From Pseudomonas libanensis (GTDB lineage: Bacteria; Pseudomonadota; Gammaproteobacteria; Pseudomonadales; Pseudomonadaceae), in NCBI RefSeq assembly GCF_001439685.1, contig NZ_JYLH01000004.1:62001-126000 (forward strand): a stretch of 64,000 nucleotides of DNA. The letters run 5' to 3'. The translations under genes and the position numbers were made by a program. Under the pieces are notes generated by a model that was not told where the DNA came from, did not search any database, and saw only the letters and a list, made by a program, of their open reading frames with translations. Shown in pieces: positions 25,818 through 33,983 of this stretch (positions are counted from its first letter, which is position 1; each line of letters begins with the position of its first letter).

Positions 25818-27563
25818 ATGAAACCGAATGCCGCGGCGTACAGCCAACGCTTGCTCAAGGGCCAGGCGCCGACCTACGAGCGCCTGCAAGCGCGCCTGGC
25901 CGAAGATGGCAGCCCACTGGCCGCCGAACCGATTGCCGTGCATTGCGGCTGGGGGCGGTTGCTGATCGGCCATACCTTCCCGGACCCGGCCAGCCTGGCC
26001 CAGGAACTGCTCAATGAGCAGCCCGGCGAGCGCGACATTGCGCTCTATGTGGCAGCGCCCCAGCAGATCCTCGGGATAGACCCTCAGCAGTTGTTCCTGG
26101 ATCCGTCCGACACCCTGCGCTTGTGGTTCAGCGACTATCGCCCGGCAACCCGGGTGTTTCGCGGCTTTCGCATTCGCAGGGTGCAAAGCGACGCCGATTG
26201 GCAGGCCGTCAACCAACTGTATCAAGGCCGCGGCATGTTGCCCGTCGATGCCGAGCGCCTGACCCCGCGCCACCAAGGCGGCCCGGTGTACTGGCTGGCC
26301 GAGGATGAAGACACTGGGGCGGTGATCGGCAGCGTGATGGGTCTCAATCACCATAAAGCCTTCCAGGATCCGGAAAACGGTTGCAGCCTGTGGTGCCTGG
26401 CCGTGGATCCACAATGCACACGGCCCGGGGTCGGTGAAGTGCTGGTGCGCCACCTGGTGGAGCACTTCATGAGCCGTGGCTTGAGCTACCTGGACCTGTC
26501 GGTGCTGCACAATAACCGCCAGGCCAAGAGCCTGTATGCCAAGCTTGGCTTCCGGGCATTGACCACCTTTGCGATCAAACGCAAGAACGGTATCAACCAG
26601 CCGCTGTTCCTCGGCCCCGGGCCGCAGGCGGAGTTCAATCCCTATGCGCGGATCATCGTCGAGGAAGCCCATCGGCGTGGCATTGATGTGCAGGTCGACG
26701 ATGCCGACGCGGGCCTGTTCACCCTCAGCCATGGCGGGCGTCGCGTACGTTGCCGTGAATCCCTGAGCGACCTGACCAGCGCCATCAGCATGACCCTGTG
26801 CCAGGACAAGAGCCTGACCCACAAGGTGCTCAAGGCCGCCGGCCTGCAACTGCCCTCCCAGCAACTGGCGGGCAGTGCCGACGACAACTTGGAGTTCCTC
26901 GATGAGCACCAGCGCATCGTGGTCAAGCCGCTGGACGGCGAGCAAGGCCAGGGCGTGGCGGTAGACCTGCAAACCATTGAGGAGGTGCAGCAAGCCATCG
27001 AAGCGGCACGCCAGTTCGACAGTCGCGTGTTGCTGGAAAGCTTCCACGAGGGCCTGGACCTGCGCGTCCTGGTGATCGGTTTTGAAGTGGTCGCCGCCGC
27101 GATTCGCCGCCCTGCCGAAGTGATCGGTGACGGCCAGCATTCCATCCGCGCCTTGATCGAAGCCCAAAGCCGACGCCGCCAGGCTGCCACCGATGGTGAG
27201 AGCAAAATCCCCGTGGATGCGGAAACCGAGCGCACCCTCAAAGCCGCAGGTTATGGCTACGACAGTATCCTGCCCCAGGGCGTGCAACTAGCCGTGCGAC
27301 GTACCGCCAATCTGCATACCGGTGGTTGCCTGGAAGATGTTACGGCGATCCTGCACCCAACGCTGGTGGACGCCGCCGTGCGTGCTGCCCGCGCCCTGGA
27401 CATCCCCATGGTCGGCCTGGACCTGATGGTGCCGGCCGCCGACCAGCCGGAGTATGTGTTTATCGAAGCCAATGAACGGGCCGGGCTGGCCAACCACGAA
27501 CCGCAGCCTACCGCAGAGAAGTTTGTGGATTTGTTGTTTCCGCACAGTCAGCCGGCGACTTAA
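25818..27563 (+). CDS. ngg: N-acetylglutaminylglutamine synthetase (GNAT + ATP-grasp)
   Basis: A 581-residue fusion protein. A GNAT acetyltransferase domain covers about residues 110-255 ('NGCSLWCLAVDPQCTRPGVG', 'LDLSVLHNNRQAKSLYAKLG'). An ATP-grasp ligase resembling cyanophycin synthetase follows from about 300 ('IVVKPLDGEQGQGVAVDL', 'EYVFIEANERAGLANHEPQP'). It is expected to acetylate glutamine and ligate a second glutamine, making the dipeptide that the upstream amidotransferase then amidates. It starts 3 bp after the upstream stop, so the two are co-translated. NAGGN accumulates under osmotic stress in pseudomonads and rhizobia. Confidence 0.92.
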   Translation: MKPNAAAYSQRLLKGQAPTYERLQARLAEDGSPLAAEPIAVHCGWGRLLIGHTFPDPASLAQELLNEQPGERDIALYVAAPQQILGIDPQQLFLDPSDTLRLWFSDYRPATRVFRGFRIRRVQSDADWQAVNQLYQGRGMLPVDAERLTPRHQGGPVYWLAEDEDTGAVIGSVMGLNHHKAFQDPENGCSLWCLAVDPQCTRPGVGEVLVRHLVEHFMSRGLSYLDLSVLHNNRQAKSLYAKLGFRALTTFAIKRKNGINQPLFLGPGPQAEFNPYARIIVEEAHRRGIDVQVDDADAGLFTLSHGGRRVRCRESLSDLTSAISMTLCQDKSLTHKVLKAAGLQLPSQQLAGSADDNLEFLDEHQRIVVKPLDGEQGQGVAVDLQTIEEVQQAIEAARQFDSRVLLESFHEGLDLRVLVIGFEVVAAAIRRPAEVIGDGQHSIRALIEAQSRRRQAATDGESKIPVDAETERTLKAAGYGYDSILPQGVQLAVRRTANLHTGGCLEDVTAILHPTLVDAAVRAARALDIPMVGLDLMVPAADQPEYVFIEANERAGLANHEPQPTAEKFVDLLFPHSQPAT

Positions 27564-27573
27564 GTGATGTGTC

Positions 27574-27668
27574 GCCTGTACCGGCGCCTTCGCGAGCAAG
27601 CCCGCTCCCACAGTTGAATGCATTTTAAATGTGGGAGCGGGCTTGCTCGCGAAGAGGCCGGCACAGGC
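27574..27668. repeat. REP inverted pair inside the NAGGN operon
   Basis: Two 39-bp arms (27574-27612 and 27630-27668) are inverted complements with about three mismatches and a 17-nt loop. They include TCGCGAGCAAGCCCGCTCCC and its complement. It separates ngg from the M42 peptidase gene in an otherwise tight operon and could reduce downstream expression or protect the upstream mRNA. Confidence 0.85.
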
Positions 27669-27728
27669 AACGAATCTCTCAACCCTTTCATCGAAACCAT
27701 CGATGCCCCCAACTCATCAGGAGTTTCC

Positions 27729-28913
27729 ATGACCCGAACCATTCCCGAACCCGATCTGGCCTACCTGCAAAAAGTGCTGCTGGAAATGCTCGCCATCCCC
27801 AGCCCCACCGGCTTCACCGACACCATCGTGCGCTACGTCGCCGAACGCCTGGAAGAACTCGGCATCCCGTTTGAGATGACCCGGCGCGGCACCATTCGCG
27901 CCACCCTCAAGGGCCAGAAAAACAGCCCGGACCGGGCTGTCTCCGCGCACCTGGACACTATCGGCGCCGCCGTGCGGGCGATCAAGGACAACGGCCGCCT
28001 GACCCTGGCGCCGGTCGGCTGCTGGTCAAGCCGCTTTGCCGAAGGCAGCCGTGTCAGCCTGTTCACCGATAACGGCGTGATTCGCGGCAGCGTGTTGCCA
28101 TTGATGGCCTCCGGGCACGCGTTCAATACCGCCGTGGATGAAATGCCGGTGAGCTGGGACCACGTGGAGCTGCGCCTGGACGCCTACTGTGCCACCCGCG
28201 CCGACTGCGACTCCCTGGGCATCAGCATCGGTGACTATGTGGCCTTCGACCCGCTGCCGGAGTTCACCGAGAGTGGGCATATCAGTGCTCGCCATCTGGA
28301 TGACAAGGCCGGTGTCGCCGCCCTGCTTGCCGCGCTCAAGGCGATCATCGACAGTGGCGAGCCGCTGCTGATCGACTGCCACCCGCTGTTCACCATCACC
28401 GAGGAAACCGGCAGTGGCGCGGCGGCCGCCCTGCCCTGGGATGTCAGTGAGTTTGTCGGCATCGACATCGCCCCGGTCGCTCCCGGCCAACACTCCAGCG
28501 AACATGCGGTGAGCGTGGCGATGCAGGATTCCGGCGGGCCGTATGACTATCACCTGTCGCGGCACTTGCTGCGCCTGGCGGCTGATAACGACCTGCCGGT
28601 GCGCCGCGATCTGTTCCGTTATTACTTCAGCGATGCGCACTCGGCGGTCACTGCCGGTCATGACATCCGCACCGCCCTGCTGGCCTTCGGTTGCGATGCT
28701 ACCCATGGCTACGAACGCACCCATATCGATAGCCTGGCCGCGCTGAGTCGCTTGTTGGGCGCCTATATCCTCAGCCCACCGGTGTTCGCCAGCGATGCGC
28801 AGCCGGCCCAGGGCTCCCTCGACCGGTTCAGTCACCAGATTGAGCATGAAACGCAAATGGAGAGCGACACCCGCGTACCGTCGGTGGACAGCCTTGTAGG
28901 TCAGAAGTCCTGA
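27729..28913 (+). CDS. M42-family peptidase of the NAGGN system
   Basis: A 394-residue zinc aminopeptidase-like hydrolase. M42/M20-type metal ligands are visible: 'AVSAHLDTIGA' (His near 72), ARHLDDKAGVA (bridging Asp), TITEETGSGAA (catalytic and ligand Glu), FVGIDIAP and a late 'DATHGYERTHIDS' His. This family occurs next to NAGGN synthesis genes and is thought to degrade or recycle the dipeptide, though the exact substrate is not shown by sequence. The ATG at 27729 follows AGGAGTTTCC and was preferred to an earlier in-frame start that would translate the REP. Confidence 0.88.
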   Translation: MTRTIPEPDLAYLQKVLLEMLAIPSPTGFTDTIVRYVAERLEELGIPFEMTRRGTIRATLKGQKNSPDRAVSAHLDTIGAAVRAIKDNGRLTLAPVGCWSSRFAEGSRVSLFTDNGVIRGSVLPLMASGHAFNTAVDEMPVSWDHVELRLDAYCATRADCDSLGISIGDYVAFDPLPEFTESGHISARHLDDKAGVAALLAALKAIIDSGEPLLIDCHPLFTITEETGSGAAAALPWDVSEFVGIDIAPVAPGQHSSEHAVSVAMQDSGGPYDYHLSRHLLRLAADNDLPVRRDLFRYYFSDAHSAVTAGHDIRTALLAFGCDATHGYERTHIDSLAALSRLLGAYILSPPVFASDAQPAQGSLDRFSHQIEHETQMESDTRVPSVDSLVGQKS

Positions 28914-28988
28914 CCCTGGCACCACCAGATACTGGCAACAAAGGTCCCGGCGCAGTAGCATCGCCGGGATTCTACCCCCGAGGCTTGT

Positions 28989-29216
28989 ATGCTGATTCCC
29001 CACGATGCACTTGAAGTCGACACCCTGACCCGCCTCATCGAAGACTTCGTCACCCGCGACGGCACCGATAACGGCGACGACACGCCCCTGGAAACCCGCG
29101 TGCTGCGTGTGCGCCAGGCGCTGACCAAGGGCCAGGCACTGATCGTCTTCGACCCCGAAAGCGAGCAATGCCAACTGATGCTCAAGCACGATGTGCCCAA
29201 GCATCTGTTCGACTGA
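28989..29216 (+). CDS. YheU family protein
   Basis: A 75-residue acidic protein beginning MLIPHDALEVDTLTRLIEDF and containing 'TRDGTDNGD' plus 'LETRVLRVRQAL.KGQALIVF', the conserved pattern of the UPF0270/YheU family. Function is unknown. It follows the M42 gene on the same strand after about 75 bp and is convergent with the csrA-family gene. Confidence 0.85.
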   Translation: MLIPHDALEVDTLTRLIEDFVTRDGTDNGDDTPLETRVLRVRQALTKGQALIVFDPESEQCQLMLKHDVPKHLFD

Positions 29217-29226
29217 ACACCTGCGC

Positions 29227-29430
29227 CTAAAAATTAGGGACCGGCACAGGATGGCTGGCGGGCCCCTGGCGTTTGAGAATCTTCTGGTACACCTCGGCGC
29301 GGTGCACTTTGACGTCCTGTGGCGCGTCGATGCCGAATTTCACGTGGGTACCGTTGACTTCAAGGATATGCACGACGATGTCATCGCCGATGGAGATGGC
29401 TTCGCCTAGGGTGCGGCTCAAGACCAGCAT
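29227..29430 (-). CDS. csrA: CsrA/RsmA-family carbon storage regulator
   Basis: A 67-residue RNA-binding dimer protein. The core [20 protein letters not shown] aligns with canonical MLILTRRVGE, and '[12 protein letters not shown]' retains the Arg44-equivalent used to contact GGA motifs. Several core positions differ from RsmA/RsmE ([20 protein letters not shown]), so it is probably one of the additional paralogues found in fluorescent pseudomonads. Family members repress translation by masking ribosome-binding sites. The ATG at 29430 matches the universal family start. A longer upstream frame is not supported. Confidence 0.9.
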   Translation of the reverse strand: MLVLSRTLGEAISIGDDIVVHILEVNGTHVKFGIDAPQDVKVHRAEVYQKILKRQGPASHPVPVPNF

Positions 29431-29557
29431 GGCGGTTGTCCTTTTCGAGTGACAGGACCTTGACCATGCGCCCTTGAAAATGGACCGGCAATGGCTTGCG
29501 ATCAAATCAGGCGCTGCCTACATAAGCAGGTAATTTCCCTGACAGACCTCGCCCGGA

Positions 29558-30373
29558 TCAGCCTTTAACGGCTTGGGCCTTGGCGCGCATTTTGTCAGCC
29601 ATCACTGTCATCTCGTCATACAGCAACTGCGGGTTTTTCTGTTTCAGCGCCCAGGCCATGCGCCCTTGCTCATGGGGCAGGATCATGAATTCACCTTCGG
29701 CCACGCGCTGGTAGATGTAATCGGCGATATCCGTCGCGGTGATGGGCGAGCTCTCGAGCAATTTGCCCACCTGTGCCTTCATGGCCGGGGTTGGCCCCCG
29801 AAAGGAGTCAAGCAGGTTGGTCTGGAAAAACGATGGGCACACCACATGCACACCGACTTCCTGCTGCTTGAGCTCCACCAGCAGGCTTTCTGACAACGCC
29901 ACCACGCCGGCCTTGGCCACGTTGTAGTTGCTCATGGCCGGGCCCTGCATCAGCGCGGCCATTGACGCAATGTTGATGATCCGGCCCTTGCTCTTTTCCA
30001 GCAACGGCAGGAACGCCTTGCAGCCCTTGACCACGCCCATCAGGTTGATTGCGATCTGCCAGTCCCAGTCCTCCAGGGACAGTTCGGCAAAGAACCCGCC
30101 TGAGGCCACGCCGGCATTGTTGACGATTACATCGATGCCACCCAGCTTCACCTCGCACGCCTGGGCCAGCGCGGTGAGCTGGCTGTAGTCACGCACGTCA
30201 CAGCGCTGGGTAAACCCATCACCGCCCGCCTCGCGGACCAGCCTGAGGGTTTCCTGCAAACCGGTATCGCTGACATCCGACAAGGCTAACTGCCAGCCCT
30301 CACGGGCCCAGCGCAGAGCGATTTCACGACCCAGGCCGGACCCGGCGCCAGTGATCATCATGCGGTTTTGCAT
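29558..30373 (-). CDS. SDR family oxidoreductase
   Basis: A 271-residue classical short-chain dehydrogenase. Evidence is the nucleotide-binding TGAGSGLG near residues 8-15, NNAGVA near 88, a Ser in 'IINIASMAALMQGPAMS', and the YNVAK catalytic Tyr/Lys pair. Asp39 in 'LALSDVSDTG' after the second beta strand suggests NAD rather than NADP preference. The substrate is unknown. It is transcribed alone, with an AT-rich gap upstream. Confidence 0.9.
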   Translation of the reverse strand: MQNRMMITGAGSGLGREIALRWAREGWQLALSDVSDTGLQETLRLVREAGGDGFTQRCDVRDYSQLTALAQACEVKLGGIDVIVNNAGVASGGFFAELSLEDWDWQIAINLMGVVKGCKAFLPLLEKSKGRIINIASMAALMQGPAMSNYNVAKAGVVALSESLLVELKQQEVGVHVVCPSFFQTNLLDSFRGPTPAMKAQVGKLLESSPITATDIADYIYQRVAEGEFMILPHEQGRMAWALKQKNPQLLYDEMTVMADKMRAKAQAVKG

Positions 30374-30700
30374 AGGAAGTAGCCTTGTGGTTCACGAAAG
30401 AAGTGACCGGCAGTGTAGCGAAGGTTTTTCCTGCCCCCACGCACCATCAAAGTGATGAATGCCCCAGGCAAACCGCGGGCTCGGTCAGATGCCTGCGCAT
30501 AGCCTAAGTTCAAAAAACTTCAACTACTAAGATGGATTTGCGTACACGTTAAAAGAAATAAACGACTGAGCAAAAAGCTTTAAAAAAACACTGAATTTTT
30601 TGTGAAGTGAAAGAGTCGGAGTTAGTAAGGCGCCCGTAATCAGATAGACGGGGGTATCGTAAATAACTGGTCTTTACCCAAGACCTATAAGGAAAAAACC
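30374..30700. promoter_or_regulatory. AT-rich intergenic region upstream of DUF3309 gene
   Basis: About 330 bp between two divergent genes, with A/T-rich stretches (about 30515-30610). It presumably contains both promoters. I see no coding sequence and no unambiguous promoter box. Confidence 0.4.
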
Positions 30701-30853
30701 ATGAGCCTCATTCTGATCATTATCCTGATCCTCCTGCTGGTGGGTGGCCTGCCGGTGTTCCCGCACTCGCGTAACTGGGGCTACGGCCCATCGGGTATCC
30801 TCGGTGTGGTATTGGTAGTCCTGCTGGTACTGCTGTTGCTTGGCCGGATATAA
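30701..30853 (+). CDS. DUF3309 family small membrane protein
   Basis: A 50-residue protein with two hydrophobic helices (MSLILIIILILLLVGGLP and GILGVVLVVLLVLLLLGRI) separated by the conserved loop 'FPHSRNWGYGPSG'. This is the DUF3309 layout. The start follows AAGGAAAAAACC. A strong terminator lies 27 bp after the stop. Members are often stress-responsive in pseudomonads, but the function is unknown. Confidence 0.88.
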   Translation: MSLILIIILILLLVGGLPVFPHSRNWGYGPSGILGVVLVVLLVLLLLGRI

Positions 30854-30879
30854 ACGCCACGCCAGCCGTTTAAGAAACA

Positions 30880-30912
30880 AAAAAAGAGGCCTTCTAGAAG
30901 GCCTCTTTTTTA
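30880..30912. terminator. bidirectional rho-independent terminator
   Basis: AAAAAAGAGGCC TTCTAGAA GGCCTCTTTTTT is a strong stem with A and T runs on either side. It therefore serves both the DUF3309 gene (+) and the convergent LTA-synthase-like gene (-). Confidence 0.92.
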
Positions 30913-30923
30913 TTGCCGGTCAG

Positions 30924-33011
30924 TTAGTCCGGCTTACCATCCACGACACCCGCGGTGTTATCCAGCAGGCTCTTGGTTGCGGTTTGCAGGAACGACTCAA
31001 GTTTCTGCTTGAGTGCAGCCTCGTCCGGCGATTGCGGGATCACCTTGCCGGTCGGCTCGGCGCCCAGTGTGTATTCCCACAACTTGGGTGGCATTTCCTT
31101 GGGCAATACCAGCACACGGTCACCGGTGAGCAAGGCGACGGTCTGGTCGCTGCCCGACGGCTTGATCACGCCGAAGCCCTTGTCGCCTTCCGGTAGGTTA
31201 AGCAGGTCACGACCCCAGCACTGGTGCAGGGTATCGCCGCCCAGGCGGCCCATGATGGTCGGCACGATGTCGATCTGGGTGCCCACCGTGTGATCACGCT
31301 CGCCGAACTTCTCCTGCATACCCGGCGCGATCATCAGCATCGGTACGTTGAAGCGGCCCAGGTCCATCTCGGTGATCTGCTGTTCGTTGCCGAAGCCGTG
31401 GTCACCCACGATCACAAACAGGGTCTCCTTGAAGTACGGCTCCTTGCGGGCCTTTTCAAAGAACTGGCCCAAGGCCCAGTCGGAGTAGCGCATGGCCGTC
31501 AAGTGCTCGTTGAGGCTGCCACGATCGGTGACTTTTTCAACCGGCAATGGCGTCGGCAATGCGTACGGCGTGTGGTTGGACAAGGTCTGCAGCAGCGCAT
31601 AGAACGGCTTGCCACCTTCACGGGCTTTCAATTCTTCCAGGCCACGGTTGAACATGTCCTGGTCGGACACGCCCCAGGTCGGGTCGGAGAACACCGGGTC
31701 TACGAAGTCATTACGGCCAATGAAGTTGGTCATGCCCTGGTTGCTGAAGAAGCCCGACTGGTTGTCCCAGGCGAAATCGCCGTTGTAGACATACACATCG
31801 TCGAAATCACGGGCGCTGAGCAACTGCGGCAGGCCTGACAGCTTGTGGCTGCCTTCCGGGGTCTGCATCAGGTATTCGAAACCCGGCAGGTTCGGGAAGC
31901 AGGCCATGGTGGCGAACATCCCCTGGTGGGTGTGGGTGCCGTTGGAGAAGAAGCGGTCGAACAACAAGCCTTCCTTGGTCAGCTTGTCGAAGTACGGGGT
32001 AATATTGCCCGGACGTCCCAATGCACCCACCGAGTGACCGGCGAAGCTTTCCATCAGGATCACTACGACGTTCTTGATCGGCAGGGTCTTCTCGGCCGGT
32101 GGCGTGAAGTCACGGCGCACGGCGGCGGTGTCGGTATCCACCAGTTTTTCCTGCGGCAACACCAGCATGTCACGCACGGTCTGGGTGGCCAGGGGCTGTT
32201 CCAGGGTGGCTTTCCAAATGTTGGCGCGGTCTTCGCCAAACCGCGCCTTGGCCGCCGCGATCAGTGACAGGGTGCCGTTGAGGCCCAGCTGGTTGGCGAA
32301 GTTGGAATCGGTGGTGTAGACGTCCCCCCAACGCAACGGCGGGCCCTGGCGCAGAGTGCCGCGGATGGCGACCACGGCGACCAGCAGGCAGACCACGAAC
32401 ACCGCAATGCGGCTGTACCACGGGGCCACCTGGCGCGTGCTGATGGTGCCGCCACTGAACGGACCACGCGGGCGCGTTGCGCGGTCGGCGCCCTTGAAGG
32501 CCATGCTCAAAATCAGCGTGCCCACGGCCCAGGCCAGCAGGTAACGCACCACCGGGAACCCGTACCAGAGCATGCTCATCACGGTTTTCGGGTCTTCCTT
32601 CACATACTGGAAGACCAGGCCGTTGAGGCGCTGGTGGAATTCGCGGTAGAAGTCCATCTCCATCAGCCCCAGGAACAAGGCGATGCTCGACGCAACGGTC
32701 AGCCACAAGCGGAAGAACCCGCGCGCCGCCATGGCCCGCACACTGAACAGCGCCAACAACAGCGGAATCAGCAGGTACATGACCAGGCGGATGTCCAGGC
32801 GCAGGCCGTTGGCGAACGCTTCCAGGAACGTCGAGGCCGGCGTATCCAGGATCATCTCGCGGTTGTAGACCAGCAACGCCAGGCGCAGCAGGGAGAACAT
32901 CACCATCATGACCAGTGCGCACAGCAGCGTGTAAGCCAGATGGGATTTGACGGTCGGTTGCAGCAGGCGATTTGCAGCTCGCTGCTGATTCAGGGCGTCC
33001 GGGTTTGCCAT
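30924..33011 (-). CDS. LTA synthase family sulfatase-fold membrane protein
   Basis: A 695-residue inner-membrane enzyme. About five transmembrane helices lie in residues 25-220, followed by a periplasmic alkaline-phosphatase/sulfatase domain from about 310. Metal-site and nucleophile motifs are visible: 'VVVILMESFAGHS' (metal Glu), FFSNGTHTHQGMFATM (catalytic Thr region), and 'FVIVGDHGFGNE' (Asp-His ligands). Relatives transfer phosphoglycerol or phosphoethanolamine to glycans or lipids, and gram-negatives lack LTA itself. The acceptor here is unknown. It is transcribed towards the shared terminator at 30880. Confidence 0.9.
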   Translation of the reverse strand: MANPDALNQQRAANRLLQPTVKSHLAYTLLCALVMMVMFSLLRLALLVYNREMILDTPASTFLEAFANGLRLDIRLVMYLLIPLLLALFSVRAMAARGFFRLWLTVASSIALFLGLMEMDFYREFHQRLNGLVFQYVKEDPKTVMSMLWYGFPVVRYLLAWAVGTLILSMAFKGADRATRPRGPFSGGTISTRQVAPWYSRIAVFVVCLLVAVVAIRGTLRQGPPLRWGDVYTTDSNFANQLGLNGTLSLIAAAKARFGEDRANIWKATLEQPLATQTVRDMLVLPQEKLVDTDTAAVRRDFTPPAEKTLPIKNVVVILMESFAGHSVGALGRPGNITPYFDKLTKEGLLFDRFFSNGTHTHQGMFATMACFPNLPGFEYLMQTPEGSHKLSGLPQLLSARDFDDVYVYNGDFAWDNQSGFFSNQGMTNFIGRNDFVDPVFSDPTWGVSDQDMFNRGLEELKAREGGKPFYALLQTLSNHTPYALPTPLPVEKVTDRGSLNEHLTAMRYSDWALGQFFEKARKEPYFKETLFVIVGDHGFGNEQQITEMDLGRFNVPMLMIAPGMQEKFGERDHTVGTQIDIVPTIMGRLGGDTLHQCWGRDLLNLPEGDKGFGVIKPSGSDQTVALLTGDRVLVLPKEMPPKLWEYTLGAEPTGKVIPQSPDEAALKQKLESFLQTATKSLLDNTAGVVDGKPD

Positions 33012-33729
33012 GTCGTTTTAGGACCCATTGGAAGTTTAAGTTGCGAAATAAGGCAGTGGCGTCCGTCCCTCGCCCAGGCTGGCTGGGGTAGGCGGTTAAC
33101 GCGGCGGCACAAATGGTGCCCGATCAAGGCCGGCAAGGCTATTAATTACTGAACGTGCAATGTGGCTGGGTCTTTAGAAGCCCCAGGAATAGAGCCTTGC
33201 CAGGCGAATAAAGCCGGCGAATTGTCTTGGATGGAATGTGAAAATTCTGTGCAGCGAATATCTCGATACACAAAATACGAATTGCCCGGTCATTCTTCGT
33301 CCACACAGCTGAAAAAATTATCGGTACGGGTGGCGCATCGCAGATGCCATTCTTACGCCATCACTTTTGCGCGGTGTGCGCGCCAATTGCACCGGTAATT
33401 TGCCGAAGGCAGTCGTCCCCATTATGGGGGTCATGAAGCCGACTGAACATGCGCCCAATCACCGAAGCCAAGTCATACACCAAACTATGCATCGCTGTTG
33501 CGCCCTACGGCGCAAACCTGCTGCTGCATTAGACTTCGGCTCCTTTTGCATCAAATGCAGACGCGCATATCAGCCCATATTTTCAATTAACTATTCAGTC
33601 CTTTCATCGCAAAAAGGCAGAATTGAAAATAATTGTATTGTCTTGACACCCGCTCTCCCGCCTGCAAGTTTCATAGCCGTTGCGCAACACACATCCTTAA
33701 AACGCAATGCTATGGATAGGAAAAACAAA
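33012..33729. other. 718-bp gene-free region upstream of the RiPP-like cluster
   Basis: The first 150 bp belong to the leader of the minus-strand LTA-synthase-like gene. The remainder is AT-richer than its surroundings and probably carries the cluster promoter. A TTGACA lies at 33643-33648, but no good -10 at 16-18 bp was found. An open frame from 33367 runs into the peptide gene, but its sequence looks non-coding. Confidence 0.45.
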
Positions 33730-33906
33730 ATGGACGCTCTCGTTAACAATGCAACCTTTGAACTGGAACTGGATTCGGAAACAGCGGAGAAGTTTTCCGT
33801 CATTCTGAACGATGAAAGCCTGATGCATGCTGGCTTTGTTGCACACCAGTCGAACAACAACGTGTTGACGCTGGCCCTGGCTGAAGAAGTGAAAATCGCA
33901 GCCTGA
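33730..33906 (+). CDS. candidate RiPP precursor peptide
   Basis: A 58-residue acidic peptide starting at ATG 33730, which has AGGA nine bases upstream. A Met at 33712 has no such site. The N-terminal half is acidic and leader-like (FELELDSETAEKF). The C-terminal half (from about residue 31, LMHAGFVAHQSNNNVLTLAL...) has two His, three consecutive Asn and the only Gly. There is no Cys, so azoline formation from Cys is excluded. Thioamidation or hydroxylation of other residues would fit the downstream enzymes. A hairpin follows at once, then YcaO. I recognise no named precursor family, and the role is inferred from size and position. Confidence 0.7.
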   Translation: MDALVNNATFELELDSETAEKFSVILNDESLMHAGFVAHQSNNNVLTLALAEEVKIAA

Positions 33907-33908
33907 AA

Positions 33909-33938
33909 AAACGGGAGGGAAGTCATTCCCTCCCGTTT
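33909..33938 (+). terminator. attenuator-like hairpin between precursor and modification genes
   Basis: A perfect 12-bp stem (AAACGGGAGGGA / TCCCTCCCGTTT) with a 6-nt loop begins 3 bp after the precursor stop. It ends in a short T stretch. In RiPP operons such partial terminators keep precursor mRNA in excess of enzyme mRNA. That role is inferred here. Confidence 0.8.
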
Positions 33939-33983
33939 CCAGTGTGTGCTTGTATAACTTTCATCACGCCAAGGTAACAACTT

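Noticed and set aside
24630..27287. 885-codon open frame antisense to asnO and ngg
   Set aside because: It is the mirror of two strongly supported genes. Its protein has no motif and is rich in His, Gln and Gly, as expected of antisense frames in high-GC Pseudomonas genes.
33643..33672. TTGACA as -35 of a sigma-70 promoter for the RiPP-like cluster
   Set aside because: No acceptable -10 sequence at 16-18 bp spacing; left as an observation only.
33367..33729. In-frame extension upstream of the precursor peptide
   Set aside because: It lacks a ribosome-binding site and the amino-acid pattern is irregular. The ATG at 33730 has a proper site.
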